From positions 186,001-250,000 of the forward strand of contig WGOE01000002.1 of assembly GCA_016124195.1 (NCBI GenBank): a stretch of 64,000 nucleotides of DNA, read 5' to 3'. Below, in pieces: positions 34,670 to 44,171 of the stretch. Numbering within the stretch: the first letter of the stretch is position 1; each line of letters opens with the position of its first letter. A program made the translations under genes and the position numbers. The DNA is from a bacterium (GTDB lineage: Bacteria > Pseudomonadota > Alphaproteobacteria > Rhodobacterales > Rhodobacteraceae). The notes under the pieces are model-generated. The model was not told the DNA's origin, did not search any database, and worked only from the letters and a program-made list of their open reading frames with translations.

Positions 34670-35140
34670 TCAGACGAAACGCACACTCAGGATTTCATAG
34701 CTTTTCTGGCCGCCCGGGGTGCGCACCTCGACCGTGTCGCCCTCGTCCTTGCCGATCAGCGCACGTGCCAGCGGAGAGCGGATGTTCAAGAGCCCGCGCT
34801 CCAGATCGGCCTCGACCTCGCCCACGATCTGAAAGGTCTTCTCGTCGCCCGAATCCTCGTCGGCCACGATGACCGTGGCGCCGAACTTCACCGTGCCGGT
34901 GAACTTGGACGGATCGATCACCTCGGCGCGCGACAGGATGGCCTCAAGCTCCTTGACGCGCCCCTCGATGAAGCTCTGCTTTTCGCGCGCTGCATGATAT
35001 TCGGCATTCTCGGACAGGTCGCCATGTTCGCGCGCCTCCGCAATGGCGCGGATCACGGCGGGGCGGTCCACCGACTTCAATTGCTTCAGTTCGTCGTCCA
35101 GCAGGGTGAAGCCTGCGCGCGTCAGAGGAATTTTTTCCAT
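34670..35140 (-). CDS. greA: Transcription elongation factor GreA
   Basis: GreA rescues backtracked RNA polymerase by stimulating cleavage of the nascent RNA. The 156-residue protein has the N-terminal coiled coil with the functional acidic tip region ([18 protein letters not shown]) and the C-terminal FKBP-like domain ([14 protein letters not shown] to [14 protein letters not shown]). The ATG at 35140 gives the family start [11 protein letters not shown]; another ATG at 35152 would add MSEA. An inverted repeat lies just upstream. Confidence 0.96.
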   Translation of the reverse strand: MEKIPLTRAGFTLLDDELKQLKSVDRPAVIRAIAEAREHGDLSENAEYHAAREKQSFIEGRVKELEAILSRAEVIDPSKFTGTVKFGATVIVADEDSGDEKTFQIVGEVEADLERGLLNIRSPLARALIGKDEGDTVEVRTPGGQKSYEILSVRFV

Positions 35141-35160
35141 CGCCTCACTCATTCAAATAA

Positions 35161-35193
35161 CAAGGTCACGGCCCTTTTGAGACCATGACCTTG
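35161..35193. promoter_or_regulatory. Inverted repeat upstream of greA
   Basis: CAAGGTCA (35161-35168) and TGACCTTG (35186-35193) are perfect 8-base complements separated by 17 bases, 20 bases before the greA start. This may be an operator or a hairpin in the greA leader that affects translation. It could also belong to the divergent ETF-QO promoter, whose gene starts 200 bases away. Confidence 0.4.
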
Positions 35194-35393
35194 CATAGAC
35201 ACCCTAGAAAGCCCGAAGCGGCCCGGATTGCAAGGGGGAGGGCGCGAATTAACGGCGCTTCGTCGCGGGGGTGACGGATTCTTGCGCCCGGGCCCGCGGC
35301 CGCTGCGGTTTCGTTGCGCCGCAGCGTTGACCGCGCGGGTGGCTTCGGGCAAAGACGGCGCAGGGACGGTTGGCATCGGCAGGGGATGATCGC

Positions 35394-37046
35394 ATGGCAC
35401 AGGACATCGTGCGCGAAGAGATGGAATATGACGTGGTCATCGTGGGGGCGGGGCCGTCGGGACTGTCGGCCGCGATCCGTCTGAAGCAGCTGGACGCGAA
35501 CCTTTCGGTGGTCGTGCTGGAAAAGGGGTCCGAGGTCGGCGCGCATATCCTGTCAGGCGCGGTGCTGGATCCTTCGGGCCTTGACGCCCTGCTGCCCGAC
35601 TGGCGCAACATGGGTTCGCCGGTCAAGACGGCGGTGACCGAGGACAATTTCTATATCCTGGGGCCCGCGGGCAAGATGCGCATCCCCAACTGGCCGATGC
35701 CGCCCCTGATGTCGAACCACGGCAATTACATCGTGTCGATGGCCAATGTCTGCCGCTGGCTCGCGACGGTGGCCGAGGGGCTGGGGGTGGAGATTTTCCC
35801 GGGCATGTCGTGTTCGGAACTGGTCTACGGCCCGAATGGCGAGGTGCGCGGCGTGGTCGCGGGCGAGTTCGGCAAGAACGCCGATGGCACACCCGGCCCG
35901 TCCTACGAGCCCGGCATGGTGCTGGCCGGCAAATATGTCTTCCTGTCCGAAGGCGTGCGCGGCTCGCTCGCCAAGGAGGTCATCGCGAAATACGACCTGT
36001 CGAAAGGCAAGAGCCCGCAGAAGTTCGGCCTTGGCATGAAAGAGATCTGGCAGATCGACCCCGCCAAGCATCACGAAGGCCGGGTGACCCATACGATGGG
36101 CTGGCCGCTGGGCAAGAACGCCGGCGGCGGCAGCTTCATCTATCATCTGGAAAACAATCAGGTCTATGTCGGCTTCGTGGTGCATCTGAACTACGAAAAC
36201 CCCTATCTTTATCCCTACATGGAATTCCAGCGCTTCAAGCATCACCCGATGGTGGCCGAGCTTCTGAAGGGCGGCAAGCGCGTGGCTTACGGTGCGCGCG
36301 CGATAAGTGAGGGCGGCTGGCAGTCGATCCCCAAGATGGTGGCGCCGGGCGTGGCGCTTCTGGGCTGCAGCGCGGGCCTTGTGAACGTGCCGCGGATCAA
36401 GGGAAACCACAACGCCATGCTGTCGGGCAAGGCCGCGGCCGAGGCGGCCTTTGCGGCCATCGGAGCCGGACGCCGCGGCGATGAGCTGACCGACTACGAG
36501 GCCGAGGTCCGAGGCGGCGCCATCGGGGCCGACCTGAAAAAGGTACGCAATGTCAAGCCTCTGTGGTCGAACTACGGCCTCGTCGCCTCGCTTCTGGGCG
36601 GTGGGTTCGACATGTGGCTCAACACGTTCGGCCTGACCGCCTTTGGCACGCTGCGCCACAAGAAGACCGATGCCGCAGCCACGGGTCCGGCGCGCAAGTT
36701 CAAGCCGATCGACTATCCCAAGCCCGACGGGGTCCTGTCCTTCGACCGGCTGACCAATCTGGCCTATTCGGCGACCAACCATGACGCCGACCAGCCGGCG
36801 CACCTGAAGCTGAAGGACCCGACGATCCCGATCCGTGTCAACCTGCCGGAATATGACGAACCCGCGCAACGCTATTGCCCGGCCGGCGTCTATGAGGTCG
36901 TCTCCGAAGAGGGCAAGGCGCCGCGCTTCCAGATCAACTTCCAGAACTGCGTGCATTGCAAGACCTGCGACATCAAGGACCCCAGCCAGAACATCACCTG
37001 GACGACACCTCAGGGCGGCGGCGGTCCGAATTACCCCAATATGTGA
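35394..37046 (+). CDS. Electron transfer flavoprotein-ubiquinone oxidoreductase
   Basis: ETF-QO passes electrons from ETF, reduced by acyl-CoA and other dehydrogenases, to ubiquinone in the inner membrane. The 550-residue protein has the FAD site DVVIVGAGPSGLSAAIRLK near the N-terminus and the C-terminal 4Fe-4S ligands C495, C519, C522 and C525 (CPAGVYE, NCVHCKTCDIKDP). The ATG at 35394 follows CAGGGGATG; a TTG at 35370 adds eight residues. ETF genes are not in the window. Confidence 0.96.
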   Translation: MAQDIVREEMEYDVVIVGAGPSGLSAAIRLKQLDANLSVVVLEKGSEVGAHILSGAVLDPSGLDALLPDWRNMGSPVKTAVTEDNFYILGPAGKMRIPNWPMPPLMSNHGNYIVSMANVCRWLATVAEGLGVEIFPGMSCSELVYGPNGEVRGVVAGEFGKNADGTPGPSYEPGMVLAGKYVFLSEGVRGSLAKEVIAKYDLSKGKSPQKFGLGMKEIWQIDPAKHHEGRVTHTMGWPLGKNAGGGSFIYHLENNQVYVGFVVHLNYENPYLYPYMEFQRFKHHPMVAELLKGGKRVAYGARAISEGGWQSIPKMVAPGVALLGCSAGLVNVPRIKGNHNAMLSGKAAAEAAFAAIGAGRRGDELTDYEAEVRGGAIGADLKKVRNVKPLWSNYGLVASLLGGGFDMWLNTFGLTAFGTLRHKKTDAAATGPARKFKPIDYPKPDGVLSFDRLTNLAYSATNHDADQPAHLKLKDPTIPIRVNLPEYDEPAQRYCPAGVYEVVSEEGKAPRFQINFQNCVHCKTCDIKDPSQNITWTTPQGGGGPNYPNM

Positions 37047-37154
37047 GGCTTCACCGAAACGTGCGGGCGCGCTCTGTCCCCGGGCGCGCCGCTTCGCATT
37101 GCCCTTGGCGTCGCACCCCACTAGCTTAGGTTCATCGCTGGAGGAGCCCCCCGC

Positions 37155-38984
37155 ATGCCGCATTCGACCCCGTCCACGACCCCGGTCCGCAGACCGGCGC
37201 CCAGATTGGCCTGCAGACTGGCAACCACGCTCGCGCTGACCATGGCGCTTGGCGTCTCGGGCGGGGCGCTTTTCGCCGGGACCACGGCCAAGGACAAACC
37301 TGCCGATCCGGCGACCGAGGCCACGCCTCCGGCCGCGGCGGATCTGCCCGATGTCGCGGGGGCCTATCTGGCCGCGCGGCAGGCGGCCGGGACCAATGAC
37401 TATACCGAGGCGGCGCGCTGGTACGATCTGGCCCTGCAGGCCGATCCGCAGAACCTCAGCCTGCTTGAGGGCGATGTGACGGCGCATCTGGCCCTGGGTG
37501 ATCTGGCAACGGCGGCCAAGCTTGCCAATCTCTTGACGGCAACCGGGTCGAAAAGTCAGATCGCCGCCATGGCCCTGCTGGCCGATGACGCGCAGCGTGG
37601 CGATTTTGCCGCGATCCTGAAGGCGCAGGCCGACGGGGCCACGATCGGTCAGGTGATGGACCAACTGATCAACGCCTGGTCCGAGGTCGGCATCGGCAAG
37701 ATGTCCGATGCGACTGCCACCTTCGACAAGATCATCGCCACGCCGGGCATGCAGGCCTTCGGGCTTTATCACAAGGCGTTGGCCCTGGCGCAGACCGGCG
37801 ATTTCGAGGGCGCGGAAAAGCTGCTTTCCGATCCGGGGGCGGCCGCGATCCAGAGCTTGCGCCGCGGGGTGCTGGCTCAGGCCGAGATTCTCAGCCAGCT
37901 CGAACGTGCCCCCGATGCGGTGGCGTTGATCGACAAGAATTTCGGCCCCGTGCTGGACGATGGCCTGCGCGATCTGCGCACCCGGCTTGTCGCCGGGCAA
38001 GTCATCCCCTTCGACGTGGCCCGCACCCCGCAAGAGGGCATCGCCGAGGCCTTTTACACGCTTGCCACCGTCATGGCCGATCAGGCGGACGAAACCTTCA
38101 CCCTCATGAACGCCCGGATCGCCACCATCCTGCGTCCCGATCACATCGAGGCCAAGCTGATGGTCGCGCGCATCCTGGACAAGTTGCAGCAGTTCGATCT
38201 GGCCGTCGCCGCCTATGCCGCCATCCCCGAGGGCGATCCGGCCTATGTCTCGGCCGCGGTGGGCCAGGCCAATGCTGCAATGGAGGCGGGTCGGCCGGAA
38301 GATGCGGTAACGCTTCTGAAGGCGCTGGCCGACAAGCGCCCGATGGATCGCGGCGTGCTGACGGCATATGGCGATGCGCTGCGCCGGCAGGACCATTGCG
38401 ACGCGGCCATCGCGGTTTATGGCAAGGCCATCGCCCTGATTGCCACGCCGCAGGCCTCGGATTGGCCGCTTTATTACAGGCGGGGCGGCTGCGAATATGC
38501 CCAGAACGATTGGCCGGCGGCCGAGGCGGATTACAAGGCGGCGCTGGCCCTGGCCCCGAACGAGCCGCGCCTGCTGAACGAGCTCGGCTATGGCTATGTG
38601 GACCGCGGCGAACATCTGGACGAGGCGCTGGCCATGATCCAGAAGGCGGTCGCGGCGGCGCCGGATCAGGGCTATATCATCGACAGTCTGGCCTGGGCCT
38701 ATTTCCGGCTGGGCCGCTATCAGGATGCGGTGGCGCCGCAGGAAAAGGCCTCGCTGCTGATGCCGGTCGATGCCGTGGTGACGGATCATCTGGGCGACGT
38801 CTACTGGATGGTCGGCCGCAAGCGCGAGGCGCAATACCAATGGCACCGCGCGTTGTCCTTCAACCCCGAGGACAAGGACGCCGCCCGCATCCGCCGCAAG
38901 CTGGAGGTCGGGCTGGATCAGGTGATGAAGGACGAAAAGGCCCAGGGCGACACGACCAAGGCGCCAGGCGGCAATGGCGGTTGA
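37155..38984 (+). CDS. Secreted TPR-repeat protein
   Basis: The 609-residue product has a signal peptide ([21 protein letters not shown]) and many tetratricopeptide-like helical pairs from about residue 60 to the end, the clearest being [30 protein letters not shown] (spread over residues 450-480) and the following [29 protein letters not shown] repeat. It is probably a periplasmic or lipid-free envelope scaffold. A TPR gene in front of ispE is an arrangement I recall from Rhodobacterales. Its last 11 bases overlap the start of ispE, so translation of the two is coupled. Confidence 0.85.
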   Translation: MPHSTPSTTPVRRPAPRLACRLATTLALTMALGVSGGALFAGTTAKDKPADPATEATPPAAADLPDVAGAYLAARQAAGTNDYTEAARWYDLALQADPQNLSLLEGDVTAHLALGDLATAAKLANLLTATGSKSQIAAMALLADDAQRGDFAAILKAQADGATIGQVMDQLINAWSEVGIGKMSDATATFDKIIATPGMQAFGLYHKALALAQTGDFEGAEKLLSDPGAAAIQSLRRGVLAQAEILSQLERAPDAVALIDKNFGPVLDDGLRDLRTRLVAGQVIPFDVARTPQEGIAEAFYTLATVMADQADETFTLMNARIATILRPDHIEAKLMVARILDKLQQFDLAVAAYAAIPEGDPAYVSAAVGQANAAMEAGRPEDAVTLLKALADKRPMDRGVLTAYGDALRRQDHCDAAIAVYGKAIALIATPQASDWPLYYRRGGCEYAQNDWPAAEADYKAALALAPNEPRLLNELGYGYVDRGEHLDEALAMIQKAVAAAPDQGYIIDSLAWAYFRLGRYQDAVAPQEKASLLMPVDAVVTDHLGDVYWMVGRKREAQYQWHRALSFNPEDKDAARIRRKLEVGLDQVMKDEKAQGDTTKAPGGNGG

Positions 38985-39804
38985 ACGCAAGGCAAGGGCC
39001 AAGATCAACCTGGCCCTGCATGTCACCGGACGACGGGCCGATGGCTATCATCTGCTCGACAGCATCGTGGCCTTCGCCGAGACCGGGGACCGCATCCTTG
39101 TCGCACCCGCCGCGAAGTTGACCCTTACGGTGACCGGCCCGATGGCGGCGGGCCTGACGGCGGGGCCGGACAATCTGGTGCTGCGGGCAGCAAGGGCGTT
39201 GGGGCAGGGGCGCGGGGCGGCCATCACGCTGGACAAGCACCTGCCGGTCGCCTCGGGCATCGGCGGGGGTTCGGCGGATGCGGCGGCGACGCTGCTGGCC
39301 TTGGGCGATCTGTGGGGCTGCGCGCTGCCAGAGCCTGCTGCGGTGCTGGCCTTGGGCGCCGATGTGCCGGTTTGCCTCGCCGGCCATGCGGCGCGGATGC
39401 AGGGCATCGGCGAGATCATCACGCCACTGACCCTGCCCGAGGCCCATCTTGTGCTGGTCAACCCGGGCTTTGGCCTTGCCACGGCTGACGTGTTTCGCGC
39501 TCTGATCCGGCGCGACAATCCCGCGATAGAGATGACCAAAGTGCCGCTGCCCGATGCGGCGGCGCTGGCGGACTGGCTCAGCCGCCTGCGCAACGACCTG
39601 CAGGCGCCGGCAGAAAGGCTCGCCCCCGGCATCGCCACGGTGATCGCGGCGCTTGAAGCCCAGCGCGGCTGCCTTCTGGCGCGGATGTCAGGATCGGGGG
39701 CCACCTGTTTCGGCCTTTTCGCCACGGCAGAGACCGCCGCTGCCGCAGCAACGGCGCTGGCGCGGCCCGGTTGGTGGGTGCGCGCCGCCGCTCTGGCCGG
39801 GTGA
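38974..39804 (+). CDS. ispE: 4-diphosphocytidyl-2-C-methyl-D-erythritol kinase
   Basis: IspE phosphorylates CDP-methylerythritol in the non-mevalonate route to isoprenoids, which supplies the polyprenyl synthase encoded at 32422-33450. The 276-residue GHMP kinase shows the substrate lysine K10 ([11 protein letters not shown]), the ATP loop [17 protein letters not shown] (90-106), the [10 protein letters not shown] segment with the catalytic Asp, and [12 protein letters not shown] near the end. It starts inside the TPR gene. Confidence 0.96.
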   Translation: MAVERKARAKINLALHVTGRRADGYHLLDSIVAFAETGDRILVAPAAKLTLTVTGPMAAGLTAGPDNLVLRAARALGQGRGAAITLDKHLPVASGIGGGSADAAATLLALGDLWGCALPEPAAVLALGADVPVCLAGHAARMQGIGEIITPLTLPEAHLVLVNPGFGLATADVFRALIRRDNPAIEMTKVPLPDAAALADWLSRLRNDLQAPAERLAPGIATVIAALEAQRGCLLARMSGSGATCFGLFATAETAAAAATALARPGWWVRAAALAG

Positions 39805-40004
39805 CGACGCCGGCCTGACCAGGGGGCGCTTCGGGACATTCATTTGCGGCATGGTATTCATATCGCTTCAGCCATGTCTTCATTCTCAAACATCATTTGA
39901 CGGATATGCGGAGCCATAGCATGTCTCAGGCGGCGGAAAGGGGCGGATCAAGCGCCTTTCGTCGTGTGATCGCCGCACTGGGTTGCGGCATGGGAGGACT
40001 AAAC

Positions 40005-41081
40005 ATGAATATTTCCAGACGTGCGCTCTTGGCTGTCGCCGGCGCGGCTTCTGCATCTTCGCTGATGGGCCTGCCGGCTTTCGCGGCCGACAAGGGCAAG
40101 GTCGGTATCGCAATGCCGACCAAATCCTCGACCCGCTGGATCCACGACGGCGAATCGATGGTCGCGCAGTTCAAGGCCGCCGGCTATGACGCCGACCTGC
40201 AATATGCCGAAGACGATATCCCGACCCAGTTGAACCAGATCGAGAACATGATCACCTCGGGCGTGAAGGCCCTGATCATCGCCGCGATCGACGGCACCAC
40301 CCTGTCCAACGCGCTGGCCAACGCCGCCGCCGCCGGCATCAAGGTCATCGCCTATGACCGCCTGATCCGCCAGTCCAAGGACGTGGATTACTACACCACC
40401 TTCGACAACTTCCAGGTGGGCGTGCTGCAGGCCAACTCGCTGGTGGCCGGCCTGAAAGAGCGTTTCCCGGGCGTCAAGCCGTGGAACATCGAACTGTTCG
40501 GCGGCTCGCCCGACGACAACAACGCCTTCTTCTTCTTCGACGGCGCGATGTCGGTCCTGAAGCCGATGATCGACGCCGGCGAAATCGCCGTGCCCTCGGG
40601 CCAGATGGACATGAAGGTCTGCGGCACCCTGCGTTGGGATGGTGCGGTCGCCCAGTCGCGGATGGACAACCTGCTGTCCTCGAACTACGGCGACAAGAAG
40701 CTGAACGGCGCGCTGTCGCCCTATGACGGGCTGTCGATCGGCATCCTGTCCTCGGTCAAGGGCGTGGGCTACGGCTCGGGCGACATGAAGATGCCGGTCG
40801 TCACCGGTCAGGACTGCGAGATCCCCTCGATCAAGTCGATCATCGCGGGCGAGCAGTATTCCTCGATCTTCAAGGACACCCGCGAACTGGCCAAGGTCAC
40901 CGTCAAGATGGTCGATACCGTCCTGTCCGGCGGCACGCCCGAGGTGAACGACACCAAGACCTACGACAACGGCGTCAAGGTCGTGCCGTCCTACCTGCTG
41001 AAGCCGGTTCCGGTCGACAAGTCGAACTGGAAAGAGGTTCTGGTCGGTTCGGGCTACTACACCGAAGACCAGCTGAAGTAA
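40005..41081 (+). CDS. chvE: ChvE-type sugar-binding protein of an ABC transporter
   Basis: The 358-residue periplasmic protein has a signal peptide cut after PAFA (residue 27) and a type I periplasmic-binding fold with [18 protein letters not shown] and [20 protein letters not shown]. It matches the ChvE/MmsB family, which binds xylose, glucose, galactose or arabinose. The ATG at 40005 follows GGGAGG. The transporter genes gguA and gguB follow after a terminator-like hairpin, which should favour excess binding protein over membrane parts. Confidence 0.94.
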   Translation: MNISRRALLAVAGAASASSLMGLPAFAADKGKVGIAMPTKSSTRWIHDGESMVAQFKAAGYDADLQYAEDDIPTQLNQIENMITSGVKALIIAAIDGTTLSNALANAAAAGIKVIAYDRLIRQSKDVDYYTTFDNFQVGVLQANSLVAGLKERFPGVKPWNIELFGGSPDDNNAFFFFDGAMSVLKPMIDAGEIAVPSGQMDMKVCGTLRWDGAVAQSRMDNLLSSNYGDKKLNGALSPYDGLSIGILSSVKGVGYGSGDMKMPVVTGQDCEIPSIKSIIAGEQYSSIFKDTRELAKVTVKMVDTVLSGGTPEVNDTKTYDNGVKVVPSYLLKPVPVDKSNWKEVLVGSGYYTEDQLK

Positions 41082-41098
41082 TCTGACACCACTCCAGG

Positions 41099-41128
41099 GC
41101 GGCGGGTGGCATGCCATCCGCCGCTTTT
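41099..41128 (+). terminator. Attenuating terminator between chvE and gguA
   Basis: GCGGCGGGTGGC (41099-41110) pairs with GCCATCCGCCGC (41113-41124) with one G-U, giving a 12-bp stem with a minimal loop, followed by TTTTGG. It lies 17 bases after the chvE stop and 168 bases before gguA. Partial read-through would set the ratio of binding protein to transporter. Confidence 0.75.
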
Positions 41129-41296
41129 GGGCCCGACGCAAGGCGATTTGAAAGGCTGTCCCGCAGGATATGGCTTTTCTCGCGCGTTTTTTCAGATCAG
41201 ATTGCACTGAGATGACTGTGGCCGCTGCCCAAGCCTGTGGTGGTGGCAGGGCTGTCCACAAGGCCGGGGCAAACCCGGTTGATCGGGGGGAACAGG

Positions 41297-42826
41297 ATGT
41301 CGACACTTCTGGAAATGCGCGGAATAACCAAGACCTTTCCGGGGGTGCGCGCCCTGGACAACGTAACGCTCACGGTCGAGAAGGGCGAGATCCACGCCAT
41401 ATGCGGCGAGAACGGCGCGGGTAAATCCACGCTGATGAAGGTCCTGTCGGGCGTCTATCCGCATGGCTCTTACGAGGGCGAGATCATCTATGACGGCGCG
41501 CCGCTGCACCTCAAGGGCATCAGCGACAGCGAGGCCAAGGGCATCATCATCATCCATCAGGAACTGGCGCTGGTGCCGCTTCTCTCGATTGCCGAGAACA
41601 TGTTTCTGGGCCACGAGGTTGCCCGCAACGGGGTGATCAACTGGCCGCGCGCCTTTCAGCAGACCGAGGGCTGGCTGAAGAAGGTCGGCCTGACCGAACC
41701 GCCCGGCGCCATCGTGGGCAAGCTGGGCGTGGGCAAGCAACAGCTGATCGAAATTGCCAAGGCGCTGGCCAAGGATGTGCGGTTGCTGATTCTCGACGAG
41801 CCAACGGCGGCGCTGCAGGAAAACGATTCCGAAAAACTGCTCGACCTGATGCTGGAACTCAAGGCGCAGGGCGTCACGCAGATCATCATCAGCCACAAGC
41901 TGAACGAGATCGCCAAGGTCGCCGACCGCATCACCGTGATCCGCGACGGTACCTCGGTCTCCACGATGGACAAGCACGAGATCACCGAAGACCGCATCAT
42001 CCGCGACATGGTGGGCCGCGACATGGCGCACCGCTATCCCGAACGGGCGCACAATCCCGGTGCCGTCCTGATGGAGGTCGCGAACTGGTCGGTCTGGCAT
42101 CCCGAACAGACCGGCCGTCAGGTCATCAAGGATGTGAGTCTGACCGTCCGCAAGGGCGAGATCGTGGGCATCGCTGGCCTGATGGGCACCGGGCGCACCG
42201 AACTGGCCATGTCGATCTTCGGCAAGTCCTACGGCAAGGGCCATCAGGGCACGGTCAAGATGAACGGCGCGGTGGTCGATTGCTCGACCGTGACGCGGGC
42301 GATCAATTCCGGGATCTCTTATGTGACCGAGGACCGCAAGGCGCTTGGCCTGATCCTGGAAGAGCCGATCGTGCGCAACACCACGCTGGCCAACCTGCAG
42401 GGCGTGTCGCTGCGTGGCATCCTCGACAAGCGGCGCGAAAGCCGGGTCGCCGAGGATTATCGCAAGCAACTGGCGATCCGCAGTCCCGGCGTGCAGCAGA
42501 AGGTGGTCAACCTGTCGGGCGGCAACCAGCAGAAGGTCGTGCTGTCGAAATGGCTGTTCACCGATCCGCAGGTGCTGATCCTTGATGAACCGACCCGCGG
42601 CATCGACGTCGGCGCCAAGTTCGAGATTTACACGATCATGGCCGAACTTGCCGAACAGGGCCGCGCCATCGTGATGATCAGTTCGGAAATGCCGGAGCTT
42701 CTGGGCATGTGCGACCGCATCTATGTGATGAACGAGGGCCGCATCGTGGGCGAGTTGTCCCGCGCGGAGGCGAGCCAGGAGAAGATCATGGGAATGATCC
42801 TGAAGGGTGAGGGGAGGGCTGCGTGA
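41297..42826 (+). CDS. gguA: Sugar ABC transporter ATP-binding protein
   Basis: The 509-residue protein has two ABC domains in tandem, as in monosaccharide importers. The first has Walker [10 protein letters not shown] (37-45), signature [15 protein letters not shown] and Walker [12 protein letters not shown]. The second has a degenerate P-loop ([16 protein letters not shown]) but a good signature ([15 protein letters not shown]) and Walker [14 protein letters not shown], the usual asymmetry. It energises uptake of the ChvE ligand. The ATG at 41297 follows GGGGGG and AACAGG. Its stop overlaps the gguB start (TGATG). Confidence 0.95.
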   Translation: MSTLLEMRGITKTFPGVRALDNVTLTVEKGEIHAICGENGAGKSTLMKVLSGVYPHGSYEGEIIYDGAPLHLKGISDSEAKGIIIIHQELALVPLLSIAENMFLGHEVARNGVINWPRAFQQTEGWLKKVGLTEPPGAIVGKLGVGKQQLIEIAKALAKDVRLLILDEPTAALQENDSEKLLDLMLELKAQGVTQIIISHKLNEIAKVADRITVIRDGTSVSTMDKHEITEDRIIRDMVGRDMAHRYPERAHNPGAVLMEVANWSVWHPEQTGRQVIKDVSLTVRKGEIVGIAGLMGTGRTELAMSIFGKSYGKGHQGTVKMNGAVVDCSTVTRAINSGISYVTEDRKALGLILEEPIVRNTTLANLQGVSLRGILDKRRESRVAEDYRKQLAIRSPGVQQKVVNLSGGNQQKVVLSKWLFTDPQVLILDEPTRGIDVGAKFEIYTIMAELAEQGRAIVMISSEMPELLGMCDRIYVMNEGRIVGELSRAEASQEKIMGMILKGEGRAA

Positions 42827-44031
42827 TGGCCGACATTTCGGTGGACAAGACGGCCTCGGCCGCGAAGAAAGAGCTTGGCAGCGCCCTGGGCGGGCGGTTG
42901 CGTGAAAACGGTATGCTTCTGGCGCTGGTCGCCATCGTGGCCTTCTTCACGATCGTGCTGAAGATGGACGACAAGGCCTTCCTCGTTCCGGCCAACATCA
43001 CCAACATCTTCCTGCAGAACGGCCATATCATCATCCTGGCGCTGGGGATGCTGCTGGTCATCGTGTCGGGCCACATCGACCTGTCGGTGGGGTCGGTCGC
43101 GGCCTTTACCGGGGCGGTGGCGGCCTATCTGTCCGTGAACCTTTCCATGCCCTTCTATCTGGTGATCCCGCTAGGGTTGGTGGTGGGCGGCCTGATCGGG
43201 GCGGCGCAGGGCTATTGGGTGGCCTATTGGCGCATCCCGTCCTTCATCGTGACGCTGGCCGGCATGATGGTCTTCCGCGGGGCGACGCTGTGGCTTCTGG
43301 GCGGGCAGAACATCGGCCCCTTCGACAGCGGGTTCCAGTCGCTTGCCAACGGCTTCGTGCCGGACCTGTTCGGCGTGGGACGGCCCAATGCCTTTGCGCT
43401 GTTCGTGGTTGCCATCGCCATCGCCGTACAATTCTGGGTGGGCTTCCGCGCCCGGGCCCGCGACGCCGAATTCGGCCTCGCCCCCGAGCCCATGGCGCTT
43501 TTCCTCGGCCGCACGCTGATCGTGGCGGCGGGCACGGCCTTCGTGGGCTATCAACTGGCCTATTTCCGCGGGCTGCCGGATGTGATGGTGGTGCTGGTCG
43601 TCCTGACCCTGCTTTACGCCTTCTTCACCGAGAACACGACGACCGGCCGCCGCATCTATGCCGTGGGTGGCAACGAAAAGGCGGCGAAGCTCTCGGGCAT
43701 CCGCACCGACCGGCTGGTGTTCCTGTGCTTTGTCAACATGGGTGTACTGGCGGCCCTGGCGGGCATGGAGGTGACGGCGCGGCTGAACTCTGCCACGCCC
43801 AAGGCCGGCACCGGCTTTGAACTGGACGCCATCGCCTCGGTCTTCATCGGCGGCGCCTCGATGACGGGCGGGTCGGGCAAGATCGTCGGCGTGGTGATCG
43901 GCGCCCTGATCATGGGTGTGATGAACATGGGCATGTCGATCATGGGGATCGGCATCGAATACCAGCAGATGATCAAGGGCCTCGTGCTGCTGATCGCCGT
44001 TATCTTCGACGTCTACAACAAGTCGAAGTAG
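42826..44031 (+). CDS. gguB: Sugar ABC transporter permease
   Basis: The 401-residue protein has about ten membrane helices and the permease segments HIDLSVGSVAAFTGAVAAYL and GGASMTGGSGKIVGVVIGAL of the monosaccharide permease family (GguB/XylH). It forms the channel for the ChvE-GguA system. ATG 42826 overlaps the gguA stop by one base and has GGGGAGGG upstream; GTG at 42823 is an alternative. A 12-bp stem without T-run lies at 44050-44083. Confidence 0.95.
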   Translation: MADISVDKTASAAKKELGSALGGRLRENGMLLALVAIVAFFTIVLKMDDKAFLVPANITNIFLQNGHIIILALGMLLVIVSGHIDLSVGSVAAFTGAVAAYLSVNLSMPFYLVIPLGLVVGGLIGAAQGYWVAYWRIPSFIVTLAGMMVFRGATLWLLGGQNIGPFDSGFQSLANGFVPDLFGVGRPNAFALFVVAIAIAVQFWVGFRARARDAEFGLAPEPMALFLGRTLIVAAGTAFVGYQLAYFRGLPDVMVVLVVLTLLYAFFTENTTTGRRIYAVGGNEKAAKLSGIRTDRLVFLCFVNMGVLAALAGMEVTARLNSATPKAGTGFELDAIASVFIGGASMTGGSGKIVGVVIGALIMGVMNMGMSIMGIGIEYQQMIKGLVLLIAVIFDVYNKSK

Positions 44032-44049
44032 GCCCGAAGCGCCAAAGCT

Positions 44050-44083
44050 CCGGTCGGCTGCTGTTTTGCGCGCAGCCGGCCGG
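44050..44083 (+). terminator. Probable terminator stem behind gguB
   Basis: CCGGTCGGCTGC (44050-44061) pairs with GCAGCCGGCCGG (44072-44083), one G-U, with the 10-base loop TGTTTTGCGC. No T-run follows, so termination would be weak or need Rho. It lies 18 bases behind the gguB stop. Confidence 0.5.
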
Positions 44084-44171
44084 GATCTGACCCGCCTGAT
44101 TGAAAGCGGTTTGAAGGATCGGCGCAGCCGTCCTATGCTGGCCGCGAATCCAGCGGGGCGGGGGGCTTTTC

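Noticed and set aside
35553-39026. A 1157-codon open frame on the minus strand
   Set aside because: It lies antisense to the ETF-QO and TPR genes, both of which have clear family features. The product is Arg/Gly/His-rich without domains, as expected from the complement of GC-rich codons.
39889-39904. TCAA and TTGA near chvE as a possible FNR site
   Set aside because: The half-sites are in the wrong order (TCAA-N-TTGA) and spacing, so it is not an FNR box.
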